A DNA stretch of 12,477 nucleotides from NCBI GenBank assembly GCA_025201705.1, contig MU616857.1, forward strand, positions 1 to 12,477, read 5' to 3'. The position numbers and the translations under genes were made by a program. The notes under the pieces were generated by a model. It did no database searches. It was given only the letters and a program-made list of their open reading frames with translations, and was not told the DNA's origin. How positions within the stretch are numbered: position 1 is the first letter of the stretch; each line of letters opens with the position of its first letter. Below, in pieces: positions 1 to 8,463 of the stretch. Source of the stretch: Dissophora ornata. Taxonomy: Eukaryota > Mortierellomycota > Mortierellomycetes > Mortierellales > Mortierellaceae.

Positions 1-98
1 GTACCGGCTGTGGAGAGAGGGAAGAAAAAGGCATTTTGGGCTTACCTGAAGCGTCCAATGGTGGCGAATGGAGAGGAAGAAAAGAGAAGAGAAGACAT
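1..98 (-). CDS. Possible 5' end of a divergent gene (partial, unidentified)
   Basis: Seen in sequence: on the minus strand an ATG at 98-96 opens a frame of 17 codons plus two bases, rich in Ser, Leu and Phe (MSSLLFSSSPFATIGRF). It ends at 46 against a good donor, GTAAGC (45-40). A pyrimidine-rich tract then leads to CCACAG, whose acceptor ends at position 8, so exon 2 would occupy 7-1 and run off the window. Splicing keeps the frame open and adds Ser-Arg-Tyr. The hydrophobic, hydroxylated, Arg-bearing start could be a mitochondrial presequence or a signal peptide, but that is inference. The implied intron is only 38 bases, much shorter than the other introns here, so the real acceptor may lie outside the window or the call may be wrong. 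Function unknown. Confidence 0.25.
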
Positions 99-203
99 CT
101 GCGATCTAAATAGATCTGGCTAGTCCCCTGGACGAATCGCGTGGAGAGAGGCATTTGGAAACATAGGAGACATTGTAGCGGCGTATCTGACCTTCTCTCT
201 GAG
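99..203. promoter_or_regulatory. Putative divergent promoter and leader region
   Basis: This short stretch separates the possible minus-strand start at 98 from the first methyltransferase exon. It has no convincing TATA element. It contains CTGAC (187-191), a good fungal branch-point match, followed by a pyrimidine-rich run and an AG at 202-203. A 5'-leader intron of the methyltransferase may therefore end here. Promoter function is inferred only from gene layout. Confidence 0.25.
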
Positions 204-1390
204 TGAGTGCCAATGGCGCTGCGGAAGACTGGGAGTCTCTTGTCGAAAGTAGGTTTAATCCCAGGGTCGTAATTGGCCATGTGGGAAAATTTAACTGGTG
301 CTGGGAACTTCAAAAGGACAGCTTGCACGCATTCCTGTTCTTCATTTCACAACTCTTGCATTACATTCACTTCGACCATGAACAACGAGACCCAAGGCAT
401 TGTCAATCAGGAAGGCGAGTTTCCGCGTCTCCTTTCTACAGTATTCTTTTTCACACGCTTCTACATCATACAGATATCATGGCTTTGCTAACATTGCGCA
501 GTTGCATCGCGCTTCGCACTACGCACTTCATATTTCACGCTGCTTCCTCTCGCACATCTGACTGTGAATAGACGGCTGGAATGAGCTCTGGAAGCGCGAC
601 ATCCATCCATGGGACAAATCCACGCCAAGCCCAGCTCTCGTCGAAGTCATCGAACAAAAGCCTGTTGCTGCGCAGATCCCCAAGTCTGGCAACGTCCTCG
701 TCCCTGGCTGTGGTCGTGGCGTCGATGTCTTTTACTTAGGCAATGAACACCGAAAGGCCTATGGCTTGGATATCAGCCCCATTGCTGTGCAGCAATGCAA
801 GGATGTACGTGTCACTCATAGCTATAGTTGATGCATGCATGAATCTGAGGGCCTGTGATCGTCCAATTGCTGACCTTTCCTCTGTCTCCCTCTCTCGCGT
901 CTAAAAGATTCGGACGCAGAGGGGCATCACAGAATCGCAGGCGGAATTCATGGTTGGCGACTTTTTCAATTTCCAGATCCCTGAAGGAGGATTCCAGCTC
1001 GTTTACGATTACACGTAACGTGAATAGTGAATATGCAAGCAGCCACTTTCTAACTCTCTACCGAGGTTATTGCGTTGGATGCCACATCTCTGACTCTTTC
1101 CTTAATCTTCTGTCATCTCTCTTCTCTTCTCCAGCTTTTTCTGCGCAATTCAGCCCGACCTTAGACCCAAGTGGGGTGCTCGCATGGCTGAGCTGATCCC
1201 CAAGGATGGCGTCCTGATCACATTGATGTACCCTATCGGCACCCACACGGATGGCCCCCCTTTTGCGGTCTCCGAGGGTGCTTACCACGAGCAGTTGGAT
1301 CCCAACTTTGACTGCCTCTTGGTCGATGACTGCGCCTCTTTCGATACTCGTCAGGGAAAAGAAAAGATAGGCGTCTGGAGACGGAAGTAG
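204..1390 (+). CDS. TPMT-family SAM-dependent thiol/small-molecule methyltransferase
   Basis: A class I Rossmann-fold methyltransferase of the thiopurine S-methyltransferase family, which transfers methyl from S-adenosylmethionine to sulfur, halide or similar acceptors; the substrate here is unknown. The firm exons are 572-804, 908-1014 and 1135-1390, with introns 805-907 and 1015-1134. They read continuously through the N-terminal WNELWKRDIHPWD, SAM motif I LVPGCGRGVDVFYLG, the acidic ribose-binding segment YGLDIS, the family block YDYTFFCAI across exons 3/4, WGARMAELIP, GPPF and a terminal GVWRRK. Exon 2 needs one base from upstream. The favoured exon 1 is 204-248, ending GAA A before donor GTAGGT and giving EDWESLVENGWNELW. 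It lacks its own ATG, which may be split by an upstream intron. The alternative is ATG 378 to 426 with a poor GTCTCC donor, giving a 214-aa protein. The body is secure; the N-terminus is not. Confidence 0.85.
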
Positions 1391-1418
1391 GATGGCTAAA
1401 TTGGTGAGGTGAACACAA

Positions 1419-1439
1419 AATAAACCGGTTTACAATAAA
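1419..1439 (+). terminator. Poly(A) signals of the methyltransferase gene
   Basis: Two plus-strand AATAAA hexamers, at 1419-1424 and 1434-1439, lie 29 and 44 bases after the TAG stop at 1388-1390. This spacing suits fungal cleavage and polyadenylation signals. Cleavage 10-30 bases further on would place the transcript end close to, or inside, the opposing SPT7 3' UTR. Confidence 0.55.
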
Positions 1440-1450
1440 CAAAGAGTAGC

Positions 1451-1456
1451 TTTATT
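1451..1456 (-). terminator. Poly(A) signal of SPT7
   Basis: TTTATT on the plus strand reads AATAAA on the minus strand, 54 bases past the SPT7 stop (1512-1510). It is the only such hexamer in the 119-base gap on that strand. Cleavage downstream of it would overlap the plus-strand signals at 1419-1439. Confidence 0.5.
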
Positions 1457-1509
1457 TTAGCAGCTCTATTGTTGATTTACAAATGCGATCAGATCCTCTC
1501 TTTCTTATT

Positions 1510-4500
1510 TCAGTCGTCCGAGAAGGAGGGTGGTGCAGGAATAGCAGCAGAGCCTGGCTTTTTCTTCTTTGTCGGCGACTGCGAAGGAGACCCCTCCAGG
1601 TTTCCTATCCTCTTTTTCTTCTTTGGAGTCGTGGGGATCTGTGGGGCGCTGGACGAGCTGCCGGATCCAAGAATCGAATCAATACCATTTCCTTTGTCCT
1701 TGGATGACGACGACGAAAACTTTTCGCGGTCCTTGCTGCTACCGCTGCTGCCGTTCTTGTGGTGCCCGTTGCCACTGCCACCACCGCTTCCCAGGCTTCC
1801 GTTACTACTGTTGTTCGACTGTGACCCAGACACACCATTGCCATCACGGTCACTGCGATCTCGATCTCTATCCCGTTCCCTGTAAGAATCGCGGTCTCGG
1901 TCACGGTCTCGGTCCCTATCACGATCACGATCCCTGTCTCGCTCTCGATCCCGCTCCTTGTCTCGGTCACTGCGGTCACGGTCACGATCTCGTTCTCTAT
2001 CGCGATCACGATCCCTGTCTCTCTCACGATCACGATCACGATCACGATCACGGTCCCTGTCCCGTTCTCTATAGGAGTCACGATCACGGTCGCGATCTCG
2101 GTCTCTATCACGATCCCTATCTCGGTCCCTATCTCGGTCCCGGTCCTTGTCGCGATCGCCACGGTCACGATCACGGTCTCGTTCACGGTCCCGATCTCGA
2201 TCACGGTCGCGGTCCCGATCCCGATCTCGCTCTCGGTCCCGCCCATTGCCACTTCCACTGCTTTTTTCGCGCTCACGATCGCGATCGCTGCGGTCCCGAT
2301 CCTTTTCCTTGTCGCTGCTATCACGGTCACGATCGCGATCACTTCGATCTTTGTCTTTGTCCTTGTTGCTACTACTCCCTTTGTCCTTGTCCTTGTCCTT
2401 GTCCTTACTGCTCTTGGATTTGGACTCCTTATGACCGCTGCTGCTGCCCTTGCTGCTCGAGTCTCGATCCCTGTCCTTCTCGCGCTCAGAAAGACCCTCC
2501 CTCTCAGACCTATCCTTGTCTTTACTTCGATCCTTGTCCTTTTCTTTGTCCTTGTCTTTGCTCCTCTCCTTCTTATCTTCCTTATCTTTGTCCTTGTCCT
2601 TGTCTTTCCCATCCTTGCTGGACTTAGATTTTGACTTCGAAGCAGGCGTCATTGGATGTGGCAATGTCTTGCCTGCCACCGCTGACTTTGAAGATGATGA
2701 TGACGAAGAGGAATAACTTCCTGGCAAAGTTTTGCCAGATACTGAGGGTTTTTGAAGATCGTCGCCTCCTGACTTCGGCTGGGACGAAGTACCCTTGGGA
2801 GGCAACATTCGGATCGTATTTCCACCACCGCCACTCTCCATGATAACCTCCTCCTCCATGTCCTCTGTATCGGTGGTGTCTAAGGAGCTTAAGATCGAGT
2901 TTGGTGGAGGGACAAACAAGGCGGTTGATCCGGCAACAGGTGTTTGCGACCCTGCACCTTTGGCTGTCACTTTAGGCTTCTTGGGCTTCTTGGGAGTCGT
3001 TGGGGTGACAGCAATGGCAGCTACTGATCCACTGGCAGACTTGGAGACCGGTATGATGGCTGGTGGTGGCATAGGATCTGGGGTTTCGGGGCGTGCAGAC
3101 TTGGGTTCAACGTCGCTATCATCGTCATCACCATCTGCAGGTCCTTCGGAGGCGCCCTTCTTGATCTAGGAAGGCGAGGGAGAGGGGCACGATTGTAAGC
3201 TCAAAAGCCCGTAAGTAATCGCTGTAATAGTAAATCACTGCAATTATCTGCTTACCTTCTTGCCGGGCTTGGTCAATTTTTCTTTGATCTTGGACTCCTC
3301 CTTTAGCTTCTTCTTTTCCAACTTCTCCATTATCTTCTTATCCTTCGCATCCTGCTTCTGTCTCTTCCGTTCTGCACGCTCCGCCTCCTGCGCATCTTTT
3401 TCCTTTTTCCGTTTCCGCTTTTTGGCCTCTGCTAGAGCACTCAATTCACCAGGCTTGCTGGATCGTTTCTTCATCGAGCTAACAATCTTGCCAGTCGGTG
3501 GAATCTTGGGCCGCATCGCAACCCTTCTCGAAACAGGCATGAACTCATCTTCCATAAGTGAACCCAAATCATCCATACGTTTCTTGAAGAACGAGTGCAA
3601 GAGTCCAATCGTCGCTGTCGGCTCTGCCACTGGCGTGAACGGTGGAGGAGGAGCATAAGGCAACTCTGGCTTCGCTGAATCCTTGCTCTTAGCCAAGCCA
3701 GGTCCTTGAAATCCACCAACACCAGGCCTGTTCGGCACGTCGTCCTTCTGGCCGCCGTACCAGATCCGAGCAGGGATTGATAAAGAGCCGAGTCCCAACT
3801 CACGGTCGAGACCCATCTCGCGGAATCCGAAAAAGTCGTCACCCAGCTCTTCTGCACCAGCACCTCCCCCACCGATAAAGTTTCCGCTCATGAACGCCTC
3901 ATCATTCTCCTGGAACTCAAAGTCTGCATCAGCGACCTCGTTCTCGTTAAGGCTGTTAATTGTCTCGGAATAGCTCGTCTCGAGTTTTCGGTGGATGTCC
4001 TGCAGTTTGAGACCATACCGTTCAACATCTTCACGGATGTAGCCCTCCAGCTCGCCGACGCTGCTGACTCCATTCTCGTACAGCGTATGCAAGAGAATTT
4101 CCTAGATGTGATGAAAAATCAACCAAGTCAATACTTGCTAAAATTCTGCTGATGCTCTATAATCTCAGAATCCTATGAGTATCTGTACCTCGGCTGTCAT
4201 GCCATTATTGTACTCATCCGAGTAGCCTCTCAGTGCTCTGCCCAGGTTCAAGAAAAATTCGACGGCAATATCAGTCATCACGGCCAGCGCTGATGCCTGA
4301 GCTCCTTGGAATCCCGCATGAGCTAAGAGCTTTGAGGCTACCCGTGAAAGCATAGCGTGTCCTGTGGTGCTGTTCATGACCAATGGTGGCAGGGGTCCCT
4401 CGTGTGGTGGTATGCACTCTGGTTCAGGTGGTTCCTCGAGTTGACTCAAGTCCTATTGAAAACAAAGGTGTGAATGAATGCATCTACTTGACTGAAAGTA

Positions 4501-7500
4501 TTTGGACTCGGCAGACTTAGAACGAGACGATTATACTTACTGCATTCGCGGCTCTCGCTGCGAAGATTTTTGCATAAACATGCCGAATCTTTCGTAACTC
4601 TTCAACATTGCGCTCGATGCCTGCCGTCAGTTGTCCTGGTGCCGCTATTGCGGATGGGTATAAGGATAATGAGGGCTGCTTATCCTCATGACTACGCTCA
4701 AAGAAAACAAAACAAAAAAAAAGAGAAGAGAAGATTGTATGAGTCGGCGCGTGGTTCTTGAAGCAAAAAGACTGGTATCACAAAGTCACAATAATACTTA
4801 CGCAGATATCTCAGACTCATCATACAATTTTCGCGCCGCATCGGGATCGTCCAGCCGCTCGTGGCCATAGCCAGGAACTTCAGGCAATCCGGATCGGACC
4901 ATGTACTCTGGCAAAAAGATCTCGTTCGACTTTTTCTTCTTTTGACTTTCCTCCTTTATCTTCGGTGGCGCAAATAGGTCGCGGACATAGTCCTCCTCAT
5001 TTTCCTCATTGTCCTCACTATCGCTGTCACCATAGACATCCTCATACGATTCAGACTCCTCGGCGGCGGTGGCGGATGTGCCTTCTTTCTTTAGGCTGAA
5101 TCTAAGAGTCTTCTTTTTCCTCCGCCTCCTGTGAGTCAGCGTATCGAAGACATTATCGTGCGCAAGATCGATATCTCGCGATTTCTTCATTTCCCAAGGT
5201 GACCTCTCCAGCGCAAATCGCTCCTCAAATGGTAGCTGCTGCTGGCTCTCGCGCGTGGAACAGATCTTGGCGCGCACTTTCTTAGTCTTCTCCTTCCACT
5301 CCTGGAACAAGATATCTCCACGGTCAGCGTGCAACTCTGCAGCGATGTCCTTTTCCTCCTGCTCCAGATCAATCTCGATTAGAACGGACGTCCTTGACAT
5401 TCGACGATGCCGTGCCGGGGAATTCTGAAACAAGCCATTGGGCGTTCCGCTTCGACCGAGACCTCCTGTCTTTTCAAAAGACCCGCTAGACATGAGGGGT
5501 GTCTCTATTGACTCCATGGTCGAAGGCTCACGACTGGCTTCCCTTGTCGGCGTCGAATTCGCCATCGTGTCCAGATCCATCGCCATCTTTGGGGTTTCTG
5601 AACCAAAGGCGACGGCGGTCGCTCCACGCTGTGTAGACTGATTCTTGGCGTTTTTCGATGAGTCTTCATGGGCTGCGTTCACGGTTTTGGATGATTGCTC
5701 TTTCCTTCCTAATCCCTTGACAGATTCGTTAGGTCGACTCGCCTGGCTCTCTGTTTCTTCGTCACTCTCCTCAGCTTCAGCTTCGACTTCTGCTCTATCA
5801 CGAATGACCACGTCTTGAACAGTATCTAGCAATTGCTGGGTCTTCTTCTTCATGGCAATGGCATGTTTCCGGTAGACACTACTAGGATCCAAGTTATACA
5901 GCAGGCAATTCGAATAGATCAAAAAGAGGTCATTCGCGAACTGGGTCTTGCTTTGGTACGCGAATGACTTGAGCTTTTTGAGTACAGTTCCCAGATCCAT
6001 GGGGTGTTTGATGACCTGAAAGTAGTCCGGCGCTTCGCGTTTGTTGACCTTGTTAAGGAAAGGGGTCGAGTGCTCCGTGTAGTTGCGAAGCTCCATCAAG
6101 ATACGCTCGCAGCCCTCGTAAAGTTCTTCCTGCCCAACCTTGTCCTCATTCGCCCACTTGGATCGATTAGGCCGGACATCTGAGAGCAACGTTCTTAGTT
6201 CGCGGTCGGTGAGTCCTGTGGCTGACCGGTTAGACTCGATAGCTCCCAGAAGATACTTCATACTAAGACTTCCAGACCCGAGCTGCGTCAGCATGTTGTC
6301 GGTCACAAGACTGTTCCCTGCCTGGTTCTCCTGCTCCTGTTGGATATTTTTGTCCGCCTCTTCCAGTTGCTGCTGCTCAATCATGGCGTCCATGTCATAT
6401 TCCAACGTATAGTACAAGTGGTGAATAGGGAGTCTGAGCGGCGCATTCTCTTGCTCTGAAGTTACAAAGAGACACAGTACAGATTTAGTTAGTCCCTGAT
6501 ATAAGAACGACAAATGCATTGAGATCATCAATCAACGACTGGAGGATCCACATACTTGAGCTTTGGTCCTCGTTATCTTTTGAAGTGGTTGGGACTGGAA
6601 TTTTGCTCGCGTCTTCAACATTTCCATCCCTCTTTGATTCGAAGTCCATATCTTCGTCGTAGTCATCTTCATCGAGAATTTGCCTGCGAGAGCTTAGACT
6701 TCCAATAGTCGCCGTAATATTGGTAAGGATCTGCTCAGTCTTGATGTATGTCGAGACATCCTTCTTTTCCATTTCCGATATGTCGACCGTCGGATGACAA
6801 CATCCGCCGTGAGTAGGAAACAATTTCGGCAGCAACTGCTCAAAAATCATGACGCGCGAGCGGAAGGCTGTTGTAGGAATAGATGCAGGGATTGAGTGTG
6901 ACTCCGAGGGTTCTACAGACACGTGGATCGAAGCTGTTTCGGGGTCTGACGATCCATTGAGTGCTTGAGAATCCTGGACCATTCTCGGCGATAGCGATCC
7001 CTCATGAAGATTAGGGGTATTTTGAGAAAACAATTGACCATCCGGGGTCGAGACGGGCGGCGTAGACACGGACGGAGAGCTCTGTACTGAAAACGAATCT
7101 TCTTTCTTGATATCTGTCGTTTCCAAATCCGAGCCAAGTTGATCTTGATCGGCTGCCTCGATCTTGACAATATCAGGAAGTTGATCATCGCCTTCCGCAC
7201 CAGCATTGCTGAAATCCGCAATTTTAGCTGGTTCGTCATTAGGTGCTAAGTCTGACTGTGGATTTTCTGAAGGATGGCTTTGAGGCTGCTGAAGTTGGTT
7301 TTCCTGCTCTTGGCTTCGCTTGATATCCTCGAGCTGTGATCGGAACTTGCTGTCGAGAGAGATGAAACTCTGCCAGCTGTCTAGACTTGTGAGGGCTGCC
7401 TCAAAGATCGCGTGCTCCTCCTCTGTCAGATAGAACCGCCAAAGCTTTCTCGTATTCATCTCTTGTGCGACATTGTATGTGAGACGAATCTGATTGTTGG

Positions 7501-7717
7501 ATGACCGGTCGTTCAGAATCCTGAGAAGCTGCTCCTTTTGCTCTGATGACGGTGCTGATGACGATGTCCTAGCTGTGGGGGTGTTAATGTCCATAGCTTC
7601 GATACTCGCTTCTCTTTCAAAGTTGGACAGGGACATGGGCGATGACGGCAAAGATGCGGCGGTATAGGGCCGATCCGACTCGCCTTCCGCAAGAGGTTCG
7701 CTTGAAAATAGACTCAT
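1510..7717 (-). CDS. SPT7: SPT7, bromodomain and histone-fold subunit of the SAGA complex, with extended charged tail
   Basis: Spt7 scaffolds SAGA in the nucleus, pairs with Taf10 through its histone fold and can bind acetyl-lysine. Exons are 7717-6556, 6455-4802, 4691-4541, 4452-4189, 4101-3256 and 3165-1510. The five introns (87-110 bases) all join in phase and give 1910 aa. The bromodomain spans about residues 500-602, with PDYFQVIKHPMD (ZA loop) and NCLLYN ending in the acetyl-lysine-binding Asn (about 575). It is preceded by NKVNKREAP, very close to yeast Spt7. FLPEYMVRSGLP lies near the end of exon 2. The histone fold, about 1017-1105, crosses intron 4. Next is the Spt7 block DDFFGFREMGLDRELG and SLSIPARIWYG. 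After that come a Lys/Glu-rich helical stretch (about 1300-1358), a Ser/Thr/Pro region, a KD then RD tract (about 1535-1800) and a Gly/Ser tail with Lys clusters. Yeast Spt7 is about 1330 aa, so most of the extra length is C-terminal. The ATG at 7717 is the first in this frame without an upstream intron. Confidence 0.95.
1843..2241 (-). repeat. Arg-Asp dipeptide-repeat tract within SPT7
   Basis: About 133 codons (SPT7 residues 1668-1800) are almost entirely alternating Arg and Asp, with occasional Glu, Ser and Tyr. On the plus strand this shows as runs of GATCAC/GATCTC/GGTCCC-like hexamers. Arg uses CGT, CGA, CGG, CGC and AGG, and Asp uses GAT and GAC, so it is not a pure DNA microsatellite. 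The same bases are open in other frames on both strands, which is a by-product of the repeat. Confidence 0.9.
2242..2640 (-). repeat. Lys-Asp/Ser mixed-charge tract within SPT7
   Basis: This is the upstream half of the charged tail (SPT7 residues about 1535-1667). Short KDKDKDK runs alternate with Ser-rich linkers (SSSKGSSSG, SKSKSSKD) and shift to RDRDRD toward the C-terminus. On the plus strand it appears as repeated TCCTTG/TCTTTG hexamers. It is expected to be disordered and highly charged with near-zero net charge. Confidence 0.8.
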
Positions 7718-7724
7718 TGGACTC

Positions 7725-8017
7725 CTGCTATGTGTTCACAGGCGATGATCATTCGTCGATTAAGGGAGGGATCCTCCAGGTAGAGCGTAGCAGAAATGTC
7801 CAAATTGAATCCTGATCCTTTGCAATAGCGCCCGTTAGAATAAATGGTGCTCTCTGATGAAAAGCTGAATGACGCTGACCAAAACTCGCGTCCTGAGAAA
7901 ATACAAAGAAATAATAAGTACGTTAATCGAGTGACCTAGCTTGAAGATGAGAGTGCTTCGCAGTGTGTGGTTTTGGTGCTTTGCACTCGGGTTAAATCTG
8001 AAATTCTCAATCCTCAC
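7725..8017 (-). other. Candidate 5' UTR intron of SPT7
   Basis: On the minus strand, CTCCAG is followed by GTGAGG (8017-8012), a near-consensus donor. ATAGCAG ends at 7725, seven bases upstream of the SPT7 ATG, as a possible acceptor. The resulting intron would be 293 bases, longer than the coding introns of this gene, and no clear branch point near the acceptor was identified. It needs transcript support. Confidence 0.25.
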
Positions 8018-8162
8018 CTGGAGACGGTAGGGATTAAACAAAAGAAGTCTTGGCAGTGTAGGGCGCAAAAAAAAGGCTCCACGCAAAAGGGCAAGGTTAA
8101 ATGGAAGATAGCATGGACAGAGAAATGCAGATGTGGAGCCTGTGTCAAGAGGTGCGGTTGTG

Positions 8163-8168
8163 CACGTG
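8163..8168. promoter_or_regulatory. E-box CACGTG upstream of SPT7
   Basis: A perfect CACGTG palindrome lies about 450 bases upstream of the SPT7 ATG. On the minus strand it reads GTCACGTG, which matches the preferred site of Cbf1-type bHLH factors in fungi. A single hexamer is expected by chance every few kilobases, so function is only a suggestion. Confidence 0.3.
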
Positions 8169-8450
8169 ACCATATGACATGTAAGAAGGCTTGGTCATCG
8201 TTTTTGGAAGAAAATCCAGGTACAGCAGATCGAGTCCGCAACGCGAAGAACGCTCTTCGCAGACGAAACAAAGACGAGGCACATAGTTGGCTGTTCCTGA
8301 TTATGCGGGCTATCGGCCTAACCACGCGTTTCTACACCGTCATAATCTCCAAGCAATAATTGACTCACCTACTGCCCTCAATCAAGAAATCCTCTAAACT
8401 TCAGCGCGTTACCTCAAGACAACTCGACAACTAAGATACGACTTTTTAAT

Positions 8451-8456
8451 TTTATT
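8451..8456 (-). terminator. Candidate poly(A) signal of the transporter gene
   Basis: AATAAA on the minus strand, 7 bases past the TGA stop (8466-8464) in a T-rich plus-strand stretch. The position implies a very short 3' UTR; a weaker signal further on could be used instead. Confidence 0.35.
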
Positions 8457-8463
8457 GTCTTCC

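Larger units (their letters stand above)
7718..8463. other. Intergenic: SPT7 promoter/leader plus 3' flank of the transporter gene
   Basis: These 746 bases separate the SPT7 start from the stop of the transporter on the same strand. Overlapping frames of 100-130 codons occur on both strands around 7835-8359, but none resembles a known protein. Readable signals are a CACGTG palindrome (8163-8168), a strong minus-strand splice donor at 8017-8012 and a minus-strand AATAAA at the right edge. No tRNA-like structure was seen. Confidence 0.5.

Noticed and set aside
378..426. Methyltransferase first exon starting at ATG 378
   Set aside because: The phase can be made to fit, but the donor GTCTCC is poor and the peptide lacks family character; the 204-248 exon gives a better N-terminus. 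Kept as an alternative.
1605..2612. 335-codon second minus-strand frame over the charged tract
   Set aside because: It is a shifted reading of the same repeat, giving meaningless Ile/Thr/Val/Arg-rich sequence; only the Arg-Asp frame connects to exon 5.
1569..2627. Long plus-strand frames (up to 352 codons, one reading as a Ser-Arg repeat) opposite SPT7
   Set aside because: They are antisense shadows of the KD/RD tract: repeats of CGN-GAY codons contain no stop in several frames. The minus-strand frame continues the conserved SPT7 core with in-phase splicing.
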